A stretch of DNA of 64,000 bases from Luteimonas panaciterrae (GCF_020511115.1 NZ_JAJAVH010000004.1:186001-250000); one strand, 5' to 3'; shown: positions 1 to 10,476, counted from the stretch's first letter. Numbers and translations: made by a program. Notes: a model not told the origin generated them from the sequence alone.

Positions 1-406
1 GCCGCTGCTGTGGTACCTGCGCGACAGGCTGGGATACACGGGGACCAAATTCGGATGCGGCATGTCGCTGTGCGGCGCTTGCACCATCCACCTCGACGGT
101 GTCGCCATGCGCGGCTGCGTCACGCCGGTGGCGGCGGCCGAAGGCAAGCAGGTGACGACGATCGAAGGCCTGTCACCGGATGTCAGTCATCCGTTGCAGA
201 AAGCCTGGCAGGAACTCGACGTCGCGCAATGCGGCTACTGCCAGCCGGGCCAGATCATGCAAGCGGCTTCGCTGCTGAAGACCAATCCGAATCCCAGCGA
301 TGCCGACATCGACGGCGCCATGGCCGGCAACATCTGCCGCTGCGGCACGTACACACGCATCCGCGCCGCCATCAAGCTGGCCGCGGGGCAGGGAGGTGCG
401 GCATGA
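1..406 (+). CDS. iorA: 2Fe-2S subunit of an isoquinoline 1-oxidoreductase-type molybdenum hydroxylase (5' truncated)
   Basis: The reading frame enters at base 2 and the first residues are outside the window. It shows both [2Fe-2S] clusters of the xanthine-oxidase small-subunit family: the ferredoxin-type C-G-M-S-L-C-G-A-C near bases 56-85 and the C-terminal QCGYCQPGQ and ICRCGTY motifs (about bases 225-350). The subunit passes electrons from the molybdopterin subunit to an acceptor. Its stop overlaps the next start (ATGA at 403-406), so the two subunits are translationally coupled. The substrate cannot be read from the sequence; isoquinoline, aldehydes or other heterocycles are possible. The symbol follows the closest named family. 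Confidence 0.88.
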   Translation, partial: PLLWYLRDRLGYTGTKFGCGMSLCGACTIHLDGVAMRGCVTPVAAAEGKQVTTIEGLSPDVSHPLQKAWQELDVAQCGYCQPGQIMQAASLLKTNPNPSDADIDGAMAGNICRCGTYTRIRAAIKLAAGQGGAA

Positions 407-2751
407 AGCGCATCGGGAGCAACGGCGACGAGATGGCGCCGCACAACGAGAAGATTCTCAACGAAAGCAGGCGCGCGTTCGTGCTGGGCTTTGGCGCCGG
501 CAGCTTGCTGCTCGCGGTCGGCGGAATTCCGCTGGCGCATGCCCAGGATGCGACACCGCCCAAGAAATACGGCGGAGAGGCGATGGAAAACGGATTGCGG
601 GACGATCCGAACCTCTTCATCGAGATCGCGCAGGACGGCACGGTCAACATCGTCTGCATCCGCTCGGAAATGGGCCAGGGCGTGCGCACCAGCGTGGTGA
701 TGGCGATCGCCGACGAACTCGGCGCGGACTGGTCGCGGGTGAAGGTGAAACAAGCGTCGGGCGACGAAGTGCGATACGGCAACCAGGACACCGACGGCTC
801 ACGCAGCCTGCGACAAGGCTTTGCCGCCTGGCGTCGCGCGGGCGCCGCCGCGCGCACGATGCTGGAAACCGCCGCCGCGACGGCCTGGGGCGTGGACGCC
901 AGCGAAGTGAAGGCCGGCGTGCACGAAGTCGTCCACGCAAAATCCGGGCGCAAGCTCGGATTCGGCGAACTCGCCGGCAAGGCGGCCGCGCTCCCGGTGC
1001 CGAAGTCCGACACGCTGCGTTTGAAATCGCCGTCGGAGTTCCGCTACATCGGCAAGGGCAAGACCCATCTGATCGACGGCGCCGATATCGTCAGCGGGCG
1101 CGCCAACTACGGCATCGACACGCGGCTGGACGGCATGCTCTACGCCGTGGTCGCGCGTCCGCGCACGTACGGAGACAAGGTCGCGTCATTCGATGCCGGC
1201 GACGCGGAAAAGGTCGCGGGCGTGGTCAAGATCCTGCCGCTGAATGCAACGCCGATCCCCTCCGGTTACCAGCCGCTGGGCGGCGTCGCGGTGGTCGCCG
1301 ACAACACGTGGAGCGCGATCCAGGCACGCCAGCAATTGAAGATCGAATGGACGCGCGGGCCGAATGCGGATTACGACTCGCTCGCCTATCGCGCCCGCAT
1401 CGAAGCCGCGTGCAAGCAACCGGGCAAGGCTGTGCGCACCGAAGGCGATGCCGACAAGGCGCTGGCGAGCGCGGCCAAGCGTTTCACCGCCGATTACTAC
1501 GTTCCGCATCTTGCGCATGCGCCGATGGAACCGCCGGCGGCGGTCGCGCGTGTCGATGGCGATCGTTGCGAAGTCTGGGCTTGTACGCAGGCTCCGCAGG
1601 CGACGCGTGAAGAGGTTGCCAAGGCACTCGGCATCGCATTGGAGAACGTCACCGTCAACGTGACCTTGCTCGGCGGCGGTTTCGGCCGCAAGTCCAAGCC
1701 GGATTTCATCGTCGAAGCGGCGCTGCTGTCGAAAGCGGTCGGCAAGCCGGTCAAGCTGACCTGGACGCGCGAGGACGACATCGTCAACGATTACTTCCAC
1801 GCCGTCTCCGCCGAGCATTTCGAAGCAGGCCTCGACGCATCCGGCAAGGTGACCAGTTGGCTGCACCGCACCGCGTCGCCGGCGATCGCTTCGACCTTCG
1901 GGCCAGATCCGCTGCACCTGTCGCCATCCTTCCTCAGCCACGGCATCCTCGATCTGCCGTTCGCGATTCCGAACATCCGCCTCGAAACGGCGGAGGCGAA
2001 GGCGCATACGCGCATCGGCTGGTTCCGTTCGGTCTACAACATTCCACATGCCTTCGGCATCCAGAGCTTCGTCGCCGAACTCGCGCATGCCGCGGGACGC
2101 GACCACAAGGATTTCCTGCTCGAATTGCTCGGTCCCGACCGCAAGTTCGAACCGAAGGCGCTGGTCGACGTGCGCAACTATGGTGAGGACCCCGCGTTGT
2201 ATCCGGTCGACACCGGCCGCTGGCGTCGCGTAATCGAAACCGTGGCGAAGGAGGCGGGGTGGGGCCGCAAGCTCCCCAAGGGACGCGGTCTCGGCATCGC
2301 CGCGCACTACAGCTTCGTCACCTACACGGCGGTGGTGTGCGAGGTCGAGATCGGCGACGACGGCACGCTGACGATTCCGCGCGTCGATATCGCGGTCGAC
2401 TGCGGGCCGCAGGTCAATCCCGAGCGCGTGCGTTCGCAGATGGAGGGCTCCGTGATCATGGGGCTGGGCCTGGCATTGCACGGCGAGATCAGCTTCAAGG
2501 ACGGCGCCGCGCAGCAGACCAACTTCCACGAGTTCGAAGTGCTGCGCATGAACGAGGCGCCGCGCGAGATCCGTGTGCACATGGTCGCGCCGAACGATTT
2601 CGAGAAACCGCTCGGCGGTGTCGGAGAACCCGGTTTGCCGCCGGTGGCGCCGGCGTTGACCGATGCGATCTTCGCCGCCACCGGCACGCGCATCCGTGCG
2701 TTGCCGGTGCGTGACCAGCTCACAGCGGCGGTGAAGGCGAACGCGGCCTAA
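403..2751 (+). CDS. iorB: Molybdopterin-binding subunit of isoquinoline 1-oxidoreductase-type hydroxylase
   Basis: The product has 782 residues. The ATG at 403 overlaps the stop of the small subunit and places a twin-arginine signal ([12 protein letters not shown], about residues 24-35) near the N terminus, so export by Tat is expected and the enzyme should act in the periplasm. Family features include the LLGGGFGRK molybdopterin loop around residue 420 and a C-terminal [14 protein letters not shown] segment holding the catalytic glutamate. An in-frame upstream extension to base 10 lies inside iorA and is ignored. The gene converges on and overlaps by 4 bases the oxidoreductase gene on the other strand. 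The substrate is unknown. Confidence 0.9.
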   Translation: MKRIGSNGDEMAPHNEKILNESRRAFVLGFGAGSLLLAVGGIPLAHAQDATPPKKYGGEAMENGLRDDPNLFIEIAQDGTVNIVCIRSEMGQGVRTSVVMAIADELGADWSRVKVKQASGDEVRYGNQDTDGSRSLRQGFAAWRRAGAAARTMLETAAATAWGVDASEVKAGVHEVVHAKSGRKLGFGELAGKAAALPVPKSDTLRLKSPSEFRYIGKGKTHLIDGADIVSGRANYGIDTRLDGMLYAVVARPRTYGDKVASFDAGDAEKVAGVVKILPLNATPIPSGYQPLGGVAVVADNTWSAIQARQQLKIEWTRGPNADYDSLAYRARIEAACKQPGKAVRTEGDADKALASAAKRFTADYYVPHLAHAPMEPPAAVARVDGDRCEVWACTQAPQATREEVAKALGIALENVTVNVTLLGGGFGRKSKPDFIVEAALLSKAVGKPVKLTWTREDDIVNDYFHAVSAEHFEAGLDASGKVTSWLHRTASPAIASTFGPDPLHLSPSFLSHGILDLPFAIPNIRLETAEAKAHTRIGWFRSVYNIPHAFGIQSFVAELAHAAGRDHKDFLLELLGPDRKFEPKALVDVRNYGEDPALYPVDTGRWRRVIETVAKEAGWGRKLPKGRGLGIAAHYSFVTYTAVVCEVEIGDDGTLTIPRVDIAVDCGPQVNPERVRSQMEGSVIMGLGLALHGEISFKDGAAQQTNFHEFEVLRMNEAPREIRVHMVAPNDFEKPLGGVGEPGLPPVAPALTDAIFAATGTRIRALPVRDQLTAAVKANAA

Positions 2752-3590
2752 GCCTGGTCGGAGGATTCCTCCGCGATGTGCATCGCGAAGCCGTTCGAGC
2801 CCGGACGTTCCAGTCCGGGCTTGAGCGTGAGCGCCGGGATGTCGTACGCGCCGCCGTTCTGCATGCGATAGGCGATGGGCGGCTGCGTCCACAGGCCGTC
2901 CAGGCGTTCGGCGAGCCGCGCGCGGATGCGCGCGTGGCCAGCCGTATCGAGCTTGTTCGGACGATAGACGACGAACGGCGGCAACACCTCGAATCCCGGG
3001 TAATGCAGGATGCCGTGGTTGATCGGAAAGAGCAGATCCTCGATCGGTCCGTTGATGCCGCGCGGGCCGTAATGCGTGTCCCAGCCGCCGGCGGTCACCG
3101 AGAGCATCGCGCGCTTGCCGACGAAGACGCCTTCGCCGTAGCGATCGCCCCAGCGTTCGTCCGAATGCTCGCCGACACCATAGGCGAATCCATTGGCGAA
3201 CACGCGATCGACCCAGCCCTTGAGGATCGCCGGCATGGTGAACCACCATAACGGGAATTGCAGGATCAACGCGTCGGCCCATCGCAATTTTTCCTGCTCG
3301 GCGACAACGTCGGGCGTCTGCGTTCCGGTGTCGAACGCGTGGCGCGAGTCGACGACGATGTCCAAGCGGGCGTCGGGATCGCGATCCATGAAGTCGCCGG
3401 CGTCGAGCGCGGACTTCCAGCCCATCGCGTAAAGGTCCGACGTCTGCACTTCATGTCCGGTCTCGCGCAAATGCTGCTCCATGAACGTCTTGAGCGTGCC
3501 GTTGAGCGACGCCGGTTCCGGGTGTGCATGGACGATCAGGACGCGGCGTGGACGCTCTTGCGAAGCATCGGAACGATCAGCCGGCGACAT
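2748..3590 (-). CDS. NAD(P)H dehydrogenase (quinone), flavodoxin-like fold
   Basis: The 280-residue product begins after the usual short leader with VLIVHAHPEPASLNG, the FMN-binding P-loop region of the DT-diaphorase/KefF/MdaB family. It also has the LILQFPLWWFTMPAILKGWVDRV block typical of that family. The expected role is cytosolic two-electron reduction of quinones or other electrophiles with NAD(P)H. I chose the ATG at 3590; it overlaps the end of the upstream MDR gene by 14 bases, and the longer frame to 3659 runs inside that gene. The two genes form an operon divergent from a LysR regulator, consistent with an electrophile or quinone stress response. Confidence 0.85.
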   Translation of the reverse strand: MSPADRSDASQERPRRVLIVHAHPEPASLNGTLKTFMEQHLRETGHEVQTSDLYAMGWKSALDAGDFMDRDPDARLDIVVDSRHAFDTGTQTPDVVAEQEKLRWADALILQFPLWWFTMPAILKGWVDRVFANGFAYGVGEHSDERWGDRYGEGVFVGKRAMLSVTAGGWDTHYGPRGINGPIEDLLFPINHGILHYPGFEVLPPFVVYRPNKLDTAGHARIRARLAERLDGLWTQPPIAYRMQNGGAYDIPALTLKPGLERPGSNGFAMHIAEESSDQA

Positions 3591-4587
3591 CGATGACCAC
3601 CTTGCCGAACGGACCACGATCCAGCGCGTCGAGCGCGGCGGGCAAGGCGTCGAAGGCATGACGCGAATCGATCACGGGCTTCAGTTTTAGATGATCGACT
3701 GCACGGACCAGATCCTCCAATGCACGCCGGTGACCAACGCCGATGCCCTGCACGGTGACGAGCTTGAGCAGCAACGGAGCGACGGGGCCGGAAACTTCGA
3801 ATCCTTCCAGGACGCCGATCACCGAGATGCGTCCCGACCCGGCCACGGCTTCCAACGAACGGCCGAGATGCGATCCGCCAGCGATCTCGAGGATATGGTC
3901 GATGCCGCGCCCATCGGTGAGCCCGTGCACGGCTTCCACCCAGTCCTCGTCGCGCTTGATCCCGTGATGGGCACCGAGTTGCAGCGCGCGTTGCAGCTTG
4001 TCGTCGCTGCCCGACGTCACGAACACTTCGGCGCCGAGCGCATGGGCGATCTGCAATCCGAACAAGGCCACGCCGCCGGTGCCTTGCACCAGCACGGTCT
4101 GGCCAGGCTTGAGGCCGCCAAGTTCGACGAGGGCGTACCAGGCGGTCAGCGCGGCGATGGGCAGGGTGCTCGCTTCGCCATCGTCGAGGCTGGCCGGTGC
4201 GTGCACCAGCCAGTCTTCGGGCAGCGCGAGATATTCGGACAGCACGCCGGGGAGGACGCCGCCCAGGGTCGCGTGGTACGCGCGCTGCGTGGAAATCGAA
4301 GGCCCATCGATCCAGTGCGGAATGAAATTGGCGATGACGCGATCGCCCTCGGCGAAGCGCGAGGTGCCGGCGCCAGTGGAGACGACCCGGCCGACCATAT
4401 CGGAGGCCGGGATGAAGGGAAATTGCAGGGGCAGCCCGGCGCCGGATTCGATCACCATCTTGTCGCGGTAATTCAGCGATACGGCCGAGACTTTGACCAG
4501 GACCTCGCCTGGGCGAGGTTCGGGAACGGGAACGTTTTCGAGCCGCAGGTGCTCTCTGCCAATGGCGTCGAACGACCAGCGGCGCAT
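3577..4587 (-). CDS. Zinc-independent MDR family alcohol dehydrogenase / quinone oxidoreductase
   Basis: This 336-residue medium-chain dehydrogenase/reductase has the N-terminal GroES-like domain (LVKVSAVSLNYRDKMV) and a Rossmann domain with the glycine-rich VLVQGTGGVALFGLQIA nucleotide loop (about residues 165-181). The structural zinc cysteines of classical alcohol dehydrogenases are missing, which points to the NADPH:quinone reductase or enoyl-reductase-like branch. It is the first gene of a two-gene operon with the flavodoxin-fold quinone reductase. The divergent LysR gene at 4711 is the likely regulator. Confidence 0.85.
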   Translation of the reverse strand: MRRWSFDAIGREHLRLENVPVPEPRPGEVLVKVSAVSLNYRDKMVIESGAGLPLQFPFIPASDMVGRVVSTGAGTSRFAEGDRVIANFIPHWIDGPSISTQRAYHATLGGVLPGVLSEYLALPEDWLVHAPASLDDGEASTLPIAALTAWYALVELGGLKPGQTVLVQGTGGVALFGLQIAHALGAEVFVTSGSDDKLQRALQLGAHHGIKRDEDWVEAVHGLTDGRGIDHILEIAGGSHLGRSLEAVAGSGRISVIGVLEGFEVSGPVAPLLLKLVTVQGIGVGHRRALEDLVRAVDHLKLKPVIDSRHAFDALPAALDALDRGPFGKVVIDVAG

Positions 4588-4710
4588 CAGGGAAGTTATG
4601 GGGGGCTCAACTTGGGAGCGGTGATCCGCGAGAAGATCATCGTAAAGAGAAATAAAATCCCCAGTGATGAATTAGAATCCGATGATTGATTCCAAATAAG
4701 CGCCAATAAG
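4588..4710. promoter_or_regulatory. Divergent promoter region between MDR oxidoreductase and LysR regulator
   Basis: This 123-base spacer separates the divergently transcribed oxidoreductase operon and lysR gene. It is visibly AT-rich at 4640-4700, in contrast to the flanking genes. LysR proteins usually bind T-N11-A motifs in such spacers, but I cannot single out one operator by eye. Confidence 0.5.
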
Positions 4711-5616
4711 ATGAACGATCGGATCGCCGGCATCGATGTGTTCGTGGAAGCGGCGGAGGCAGGCAGCTTCTCGGCAGCGGCGGAGCGACTGGTGCTGACG
4801 CGTTCGGCCGTGGCCAAGACCGTCGCTCGGCTCGAGAAGCGGCTGGGCACACGCCTGTTCCACCGCACCACGCGGAAGCAACTGCTGACCGAACAGGGAC
4901 AGTTGTTCTATGCGAGCTGCCGGCGCGCGATCGAAGAGATCAAGGCTGGCCAGGCGCAACTGGAATCGGGTCGCAAGGAAGTGAGCGGGCGATTGCGGGT
5001 GAGCGTGCCGGTGCTGTTCGGGCGCATCTGCGTCGCGCCCGTGCTGCTGGAGATGGCGCGCGCGCATCCTGGTTTGCAGCTCGACATCTCTTTCAGTGAT
5101 CGGGTGGTGGATCTGGCCGCGGATGGATTCGATCTCGCCATCCGCAACGGACCGCTTGGCGACAGCGGCGATCTGATTGCGCGGCGATTGGTGCGGCAGC
5201 GGATGACGCTATGCGCTTCTCCCGACTACTTGGCGCGACATGGCGCGCCTTCCAGCCTCGATGATCTGGAGCGACACGAGGCTGTGGTCTACGCACGGCC
5301 GTCCAAACGCGTGCGTAGCTGGCTGTTTCCGCAATCCTCCGGCGAAGTGCGCGAGGTCGAACCGCGTTCGCGCCTGCGTTTCGATGACCTGGAGGCGATC
5401 GTCAATGCCGCGATGGCGGGACATGGCATCGCGTGGCTGCCGTGTTGGCTGATCCATGAGGGCGTGCGCAGCGGGCGGCTCGTGCGCGTGCTGGATCAGC
5501 AGCCCGGCATGCTGTTCGACTGTCACGCCGTGTGGCTGCGCGAAGTCGGGACGTCGCCACGCATCCGCGTCGCCGTGGATGCCTTGTTGGATTCATTGCC
5601 GGAAGTGATGCAGTGA
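4711..5616 (+). CDS. LysR family transcriptional regulator
   Basis: The product has 301 residues. An N-terminal winged helix-turn-helix (IDVFVEAAEAGSFSAAAERL, then TRSAVAKTVARLEKRLG) is followed by the periplasmic-binding-protein-like effector domain from about residue 90 (LRVSVPVLFGRICVAPVLLEMA). Sequence style matches the subgroup that controls neighbouring NAD(P)H oxidoreductases. It is divergent from the MDR/quinone reductase operon and is the probable activator of that operon. The effector is unknown. Confidence 0.92.
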   Translation: MNDRIAGIDVFVEAAEAGSFSAAAERLVLTRSAVAKTVARLEKRLGTRLFHRTTRKQLLTEQGQLFYASCRRAIEEIKAGQAQLESGRKEVSGRLRVSVPVLFGRICVAPVLLEMARAHPGLQLDISFSDRVVDLAADGFDLAIRNGPLGDSGDLIARRLVRQRMTLCASPDYLARHGAPSSLDDLERHEAVVYARPSKRVRSWLFPQSSGEVREVEPRSRLRFDDLEAIVNAAMAGHGIAWLPCWLIHEGVRSGRLVRVLDQQPGMLFDCHAVWLREVGTSPRIRVAVDALLDSLPEVMQ

Positions 5617-5654
5617 TCCGCATCTAGCAACGCGCGCCGCCTGATTTCCCCGAC

Positions 5655-7007
5655 TCAGCCGGCGAAAGTGTCGTAAAGCAGCTTGAGGTTGAGGCCAACG
5701 ATGAGCAGCGCGATCGCCCAGGCGATCCGCGACAGCCAGCGCGGCGTGACCAGCGCCCCCATCTTGGTCTTGTCGGACACGAAGCGCACCAGCGGAATCA
5801 CCGCGAACGGCAGCTGCATCGACAGCAGCACCTGACTGAACACCAGCAGCTTGGCCGTGCCTTGCTCGCCGTACAGCGCGGTGACGATCACCACCGGCAC
5901 GATGGCGATGCCACGCGTTACCAGCCGGCGCGCCCAGTCGGGCATGCGCAGGCGCAGGAAGCCTTCCATCACGATCTGCCCGGCCAGCGTCGCCGTGATC
6001 GTGGAGTTGGCGCCGGAAGCGAGCAGGGCGATCGCGAATAGCGTGGAGGCGATGCCGACGCCGAGCATCGGCGACAGCAGTTGGTAGGCCTGTTCGATTT
6101 CCTGCACGTCGGTGCGGCCGTTCGCGTGGAACACCGACGCCGCCATGATCAGGATCGAGGCGTTGACGAACAACGCCAGCATCAGCGCGATCGTGCTGTC
6201 GGTCACCGCCCAGCGCAGCGCAGAGCGGCGGCCTTCCTCGGTGCGCGGATAGGCGCGCGTCTGCACGATCGAGGAATGCAGATACAGATTGTGCGGCATC
6301 ACCGTCGCGCCGATGATGCCGATCGCGAGATACAACGCGGCCGGATCGGTCACCACCTTCGCCTGCGGCACGAAGCCGCCCAGCACATCGCGAATCGGCG
6401 GCTGCGCCAGCAGCATCTGGATGGCGAAGCAGGCGAAGATCACCAGCAACAGCGCGATCACGAAGGCTTCCAGCGTGCGGAAGCCGCGTTTCATCAGGTA
6501 CAGGATCAGGAACACGTCGATCGCCGTGATCACCGCGCCGGCGGTGAGCGGGATGCCGAACAACAGATTGAGCGCGATCGCGGTACCGATCACCTCGGCC
6601 AGATCGCAGGCGATGATCGCCGCCTCGCAGGCCAGCCAGAGCAGGAAATTCACCGGCTTCGAATAGTGGTCGCGGCAGGCCTGGGCGAGATCGCGTCCGG
6701 TGGCGATGCCCAGGCGCGCGGCCAGCGCCTGCAGCACGATCGCCATCAGGTTCGACAGCAGGATCACCGAGAGCAGGGTGTAGCCGAATTTCGAACCGCC
6801 GCTGAGGTCGGTGGCCCAGTTGCCTGGGTCCATGTAGCCCACCGACACCATGTAGCCGGGGCCGAGGAAGGCGAACAGGCGCCGCCACCAGAGGCTGGAA
6901 TGGGACACGGCGACGCTGGCGTTCATCGAGCCCAGACTGGGCGTGGCCGGCTCCTCGGTCTGTCGCCAGGCCGGGCTGGGGTTCGGATAGGGCAGGCGTT
7001 CGGCCAT
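5655..7007 (-). CDS. mntH: Nramp family divalent metal (Mn2+/Fe2+) transporter
   Basis: This 450-residue inner-membrane protein has about 11 hydrophobic helices. It carries the two family signatures that form the metal site: YMDPGNW in helix 1 and [10 protein letters not shown] in helix 6. It imports Mn2+ with protons. I chose the ATG at 7007: a longer frame starting at TTG 7061 would begin inside the promoter/operator described below. The divergent mntR gene and the MntR-type operator support manganese repression. Confidence 0.92.
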   Translation of the reverse strand: MAERLPYPNPSPAWRQTEEPATPSLGSMNASVAVSHSSLWWRRLFAFLGPGYMVSVGYMDPGNWATDLSGGSKFGYTLLSVILLSNLMAIVLQALAARLGIATGRDLAQACRDHYSKPVNFLLWLACEAAIIACDLAEVIGTAIALNLLFGIPLTAGAVITAIDVFLILYLMKRGFRTLEAFVIALLLVIFACFAIQMLLAQPPIRDVLGGFVPQAKVVTDPAALYLAIGIIGATVMPHNLYLHSSIVQTRAYPRTEEGRRSALRWAVTDSTIALMLALFVNASILIMAASVFHANGRTDVQEIEQAYQLLSPMLGVGIASTLFAIALLASGANSTITATLAGQIVMEGFLRLRMPDWARRLVTRGIAIVPVVIVTALYGEQGTAKLLVFSQVLLSMQLPFAVIPLVRFVSDKTKMGALVTPRWLSRIAWAIALLIVGLNLKLLYDTFAG

Positions 7008-7051
7008 GCGCTGGGGGGAATTTAAGGGATCGGGGTCGCCGGATGGCTCGT

Positions 7052-7080
7052 AATATAGCAAGTGCTAATCTATAAAGCAA
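7052..7080 (-). promoter_or_regulatory. mntH promoter with overlapping MntR-type operator
   Basis: On the minus strand a -35 TTGCTT (7080-7075) and a -10 TATATT (7057-7052) are separated by exactly 17 bases. The inverted repeat TAGC-N4-GCTA (7056-7067) lies across the spacer and -10. It has the same half-sites and spacing as the MntR box of enteric mntH promoters. Binding of Mn-loaded MntR here would block RNA polymerase. Identification rests on sequence resemblance only. Confidence 0.7.
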
Positions 7081-7180
7081 AGGCGGTAAAAATGAATCGA
7101 GCAGTATTTTTCACGTTTTCGGGGGAAAATAACCGGCCGAGCCGTGAACGAGCCGCGGCACGCACAGAGGAAATTGACGG

Positions 7181-7654
7181 ATGGCCAATCGCGCCTCCAA
7201 ACACCCGCCCGCGGCCGACGGCCCGACGCTCGTCGATGCCGAGGTCCATGCCGAGACGTTCCGCCACGTGCGCGAGGCGCATCGTTCGGAACTGATCGAG
7301 GACTACGTCGAGCTGATCTCCGATCTGATCACCGACGGCGGCGAGGCGCGCCAGGTCGACATCGCCGCGCGACTGGGCGTGGCGCAGCCGACCGTGGCGA
7401 AGATGCTCAAACGGCTAGTGAAGAGCGGACTGGCGCAGCAGCGCCCGTATCGCGGCATCTTCCTCACCGAGGCCGGCGAGCGTCTGGCCGCCGAAAGCCG
7501 CGAACGTCATCGCACGGTGGAGCATTTCCTGCTCGCGCTCGGCGTCGACGCCGACACCGCGCGACGCGATGCCGAGGGCATCGAGCATCACGTCAGCGAG
7601 GCGACGCTCGCGGTGTTCGCGGATTTCGTGAAGCGATCGCAGGACAAGCGGTGA
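7181..7654 (+). CDS. mntR: Manganese-responsive transcriptional regulator MntR (DtxR family)
   Basis: The 157-residue DtxR-family protein has a winged helix ([29 protein letters not shown], about residues 53-81). A metal-binding dimerisation domain follows, with family ligands in the [15 protein letters not shown] and [10 protein letters not shown] stretches. It is divergent from mntH and about 105 bases from the operator, the standard arrangement for a Mn2+-dependent repressor of uptake. An AGAGGAAA sequence precedes the ATG. Its stop overlaps the GTG start of tadA (GTGA at 7651). Confidence 0.92.
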   Translation: MANRASKHPPAADGPTLVDAEVHAETFRHVREAHRSELIEDYVELISDLITDGGEARQVDIAARLGVAQPTVAKMLKRLVKSGLAQQRPYRGIFLTEAGERLAAESRERHRTVEHFLLALGVDADTARRDAEGIEHHVSEATLAVFADFVKRSQDKR

Positions 7655-8166
7655 AGTCTCCCGTCGCAGAACCGGAAGAGGCGGCCTTGTCGGAGGACGT
7701 GCGCCGGATGCGCCACGCGCTGGCGCTGGCCGAACGCGCGGAGCGCGAGGACGACGAGATTCCTGTCGGCGCAGTGCTGATCGACGCGGCCGGCGAAATC
7801 GTCGGCGAAGGCTGGAATCGTAACATCGGCGACCACGATCCCACCGCGCACGCGGAGATCGTGGCGATGCGCGCCGCCGGCCGCCGGCTCGGCAATCATC
7901 GCCTGATCGGCTGCACGCTCTACGTCACGCTCGAGCCGTGTGCGATGTGTGCGATGGCGATGGTGCATGCGCGGTTGGCGCGTGTGGTCTATGCCGCGGC
8001 CGATCCGAAGACCGGCGCCGCGGGCAGTGTTTTCGATCTGTTGGCCGACCCGCGTCATAACCATCGCGTGCAGGTGCAAGGTGGTGTATTGGCAGAAGAG
8101 GCAGGCGTTCGCCTGACCAATTACTTTCGCCGCAAACGGGGCAAACAGCCGCTCGGCGATGGTTGA
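7651..8166 (+). CDS. tadA: tRNA-specific adenosine deaminase TadA
   Basis: The product has 171 residues from a GTG start that overlaps the mntR stop. It shows the cytidine-deaminase-fold zinc motifs: [10 protein letters not shown] (histidine ligand and catalytic glutamate) and [16 protein letters not shown] (two cysteine ligands). TadA converts A34 to inosine in tRNA-Arg(ACG), an essential step for reading CGN codons. The frame is open further upstream through mntR, but that extension is not family-like. Confidence 0.93.
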   Translation: MKSPVAEPEEAALSEDVRRMRHALALAERAEREDDEIPVGAVLIDAAGEIVGEGWNRNIGDHDPTAHAEIVAMRAAGRRLGNHRLIGCTLYVTLEPCAMCAMAMVHARLARVVYAAADPKTGAAGSVFDLLADPRHNHRVQVQGGVLAEEAGVRLTNYFRRKRGKQPLGDG

Positions 8167-8188
8167 TTCGGCGGTCTGACGCGGCTTG

Positions 8189-9244
8189 TTACGACCGATC
8201 CGTGGCAATCTCGAAAGAGAGATGTTGCGGCGAGAGCGCCCGCAGGAAATCCACGGCATCGAAGGCTTCACCGGCGGATACGGTGCCGGTCAAGCGGCAG
8301 CGACCATCGAGGATGCGCTCGACCGCTTCCACGAGTAGTGGCGCCGTGATCGCGTAGATGTCACGTCCCCACGCCGCCGCATGCCGCGTTTCATCGCCCT
8401 TGCGAATCATCGCTTCCATGAGAAAGGCCTGGGAGGATTTTCCGCTCTCGTCCGCGGGCACCGGCGCTGGCGTGTCCGGATCGTGGATGTCGTCCCATGG
8501 CTTCGTATTGAGGAACGCATGCACCTCCGGCGCTTTCAGATGCCGTGAGATGTTGACGATCTCCGACAGCGGGAAGGCGATCATGTCCTGCGTTCCGAAT
8601 CGCGACGAGAATCGCCATGTGCGAGTAGGCCGAGGATCGGGAAGGACTTCGTGTCGGCCGCCGGAGATGACGAAACGGGGTGCGGGATTGCGTTCCCCGG
8701 TCAGTCGCGACCCGTGCGTCGGATGCCAGCTGTCGAGCGCGGTGGCGATGGTGATCTCGTCCGCCGTGTCCCAGTCCCGCATGGCGGCCGTGGCCAGCAG
8801 ATCGCTCAAGCCGCCGTAGAAGGCCATCGACGGCATGATCAGGATGCCGGCGCGTGTCGCCGCATCGTTGAACCGTTCGAATGCGGCAAGCGCGACGCTC
8901 TGTTCGGCTGCGACATCGAGATAATGGATGCCGTTGCGCAACGCCGCTTCTATGATGGGTGCCGCCGTGTCGATAAAAGGACCGGCGCAATTGATGATCA
9001 GGCTGGCGTCGGAACAGGCGCGGTCGAGCGAGGCGGGATCTTCCACCGAGGCGAGGCGCACTTCCGCTTCGGGATGCGCGCGCGCGACCGCTTCAAGCTT
9101 GTCGATGTCGCGGCCGCAGAGCACAGGAATCCAGCCGTGCCGGGACAGTTCCGCCACCACGAAGCGGCCGGTGTGGCCCGCGGCGCCGAAGACCGGGATT
9201 TTCTGCTTGCCGGCTTGAATTGTTGGCGGGATGTGTTGCGTCAT
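8189..9244 (-). CDS. Saccharopine dehydrogenase-like NAD(P)-binding oxidoreductase
   Basis: The 351-residue product opens with a Rossmann fold (IPVFGAAGHTGRFVVAELSRHG). It also has the LIINCAGPFIDTAAPIIEAAL and GIHYLDVAAEQ segments typical of the saccharopine dehydrogenase / trans-acting enoyl reductase family. I preferred ATG 9244, which has GGAG six bases upstream, over the GTG at 9274. No pathway neighbours are present: it stands alone, convergent with tadA. The specific reaction is unknown. Confidence 0.8.
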   Translation of the reverse strand: MTQHIPPTIQAGKQKIPVFGAAGHTGRFVVAELSRHGWIPVLCGRDIDKLEAVARAHPEAEVRLASVEDPASLDRACSDASLIINCAGPFIDTAAPIIEAALRNGIHYLDVAAEQSVALAAFERFNDAATRAGILIMPSMAFYGGLSDLLATAAMRDWDTADEITIATALDSWHPTHGSRLTGERNPAPRFVISGGRHEVLPDPRPTRTWRFSSRFGTQDMIAFPLSEIVNISRHLKAPEVHAFLNTKPWDDIHDPDTPAPVPADESGKSSQAFLMEAMIRKGDETRHAAAWGRDIYAITAPLLVEAVERILDGRCRLTGTVSAGEAFDAVDFLRALSPQHLSFEIATDRS

Positions 9245-9316
9245 GAGATCTCCACTCGTGTGCTGGTTGGACACGAGCAGTAGGCCAGGGCGCCACCGAT
9301 GCCGCTGTCGGAATCT

Positions 9317-9844
9317 TTAGCGATCGTCCGAAGCGTGCTGCTCCTTGCGCTCGGCCGCCTTATCCGCCGCCTGCTCGCGCTTGCGCATGCGCGCGATCGC
9401 GTGGCGGTGATCCATCTCCTCGTTGATAGTGGCCACCGCCAGCCGTGCCTCGCGCGCCAGGTAGAGGCTGGCGGCGAACATCGCCAGGACGCCGAGCGCA
9501 GCCAGCACCGTCGGCAGCAGGCCGATGCGATAACCGAGGAAGGCATCCGCGGCCAGGCTCAGGCTGGTGCCGACGAAGCAGCTGATCGCGCCATACAGGC
9601 ATTGACCGCCGCGCAGGATCAGCACGCTGCGTCGTCGCTGGATGGTGATGCGCCGCTCCAGCACGTCGCGGTATTCCTGATCGGAGGTGTCTTCCAGCTC
9701 CTTCAGCACCACGCGCAGGCGGTCGTTGATCCGGGCCAGGCGGTTGTTGGCGGAGGTCAGCAGGGACGCGGTCGCGGTCAGGAAGAACGCGGGCGCGAGC
9801 ATCGCGGTCAGGACATCGTAGTGGGCGAGGGCGGAACTCGGCAT
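9317..9844 (-). CDS. DUF2721 family membrane protein
   Basis: The 175-residue product has three hydrophobic segments (about residues 8-30, 80-100 and 108-128). The charged middle region ([21 protein letters not shown]) is characteristic of DUF2721 proteins, and the tail is basic and hydrophilic. No biochemical function is established for the family. It is divergent from orn with a 59-base spacer. Confidence 0.8.
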   Translation of the reverse strand: MPSSALAHYDVLTAMLAPAFFLTATASLLTSANNRLARINDRLRVVLKELEDTSDQEYRDVLERRITIQRRRSVLILRGGQCLYGAISCFVGTSLSLAADAFLGYRIGLLPTVLAALGVLAMFAASLYLAREARLAVATINEEMDHRHAIARMRKREQAADKAAERKEQHASDDR

Positions 9845-9903
9845 GGCGGCTGCACGGGGCGGGGCTGCGCTATGATGCCGCGCTCCGACAACCGCGACGA
9901 GTC

Positions 9904-10476
9904 ATGGCAGTGAATTTCGAAAGTGAGGGACGACTGATCTGGATCGACCTGGAAATGACCGGGCTCGACACCGACCGCGATTCCATCCTCGAAATCGCCA
10001 CCATCGTCACGGACTCCGAGTTGAAGGTGCTCGCCGAAGGCCCGGAGTTCGCCATCGCCCATCCGCTGTCCGCGCTCGAGGCGATGGACGAGTGGAACCG
10101 TCACCAACATGGCAAATCGGGCCTGTGGCGGCGGGTTCTGGAGGAGGGCGTGCCCATGGCCGAGGCGGAGGCGCGCACGCTGACGTTCCTGCAGCAGTGG
10201 GTGGGGCACGGACACTCGCCGATGTGCGGCAATTCGATCTGCCAGGACCGCCGCTTCCTGCATCGGCAGATGCCATCGCTGGAGAAACACTTCCACTACC
10301 GCAACCTCGATGTCAGCACGATCAAGGAACTGGCACGCCGCTGGGCCCCGGAAGTGCTGGCCGGCTTGCACAAGGACTCAGCGCACACCGCGCTCAGCGA
10401 CGTCCGCGATTCGATCAAGGAACTGCGCCACTATCGCGCCTTCATGGGGCGTTTCGCCACGTCCTCGATGGCTTGA
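9904..10476 (+). CDS. orn: Oligoribonuclease
   Basis: This 190-residue DEDDh 3'-5' exonuclease degrades 2-5-nucleotide RNAs and pGpG, the last step of mRNA decay and of c-di-GMP turnover. The ExoI motif [22 protein letters not shown] is at residues 11-32. ExoII and ExoIII follow ([28 protein letters not shown], with the catalytic histidine and aspartate). Length and termini match the family. The 3' end overlaps the convergent mscS gene by 46 bases. Confidence 0.96.
   Translation: MAVNFESEGRLIWIDLEMTGLDTDRDSILEIATIVTDSELKVLAEGPEFAIAHPLSALEAMDEWNRHQHGKSGLWRRVLEEGVPMAEAEARTLTFLQQWVGHGHSPMCGNSICQDRRFLHRQMPSLEKHFHYRNLDVSTIKELARRWAPEVLAGLHKDSAHTALSDVRDSIKELRHYRAFMGRFATSSMA

Noticed and set aside
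1186-3282. 698-codon minus-strand ORF across iorB and the quinone reductase gene
   Set aside because: Arg/His-rich translation with no family features; it is antisense to iorB, whose motifs are secure.
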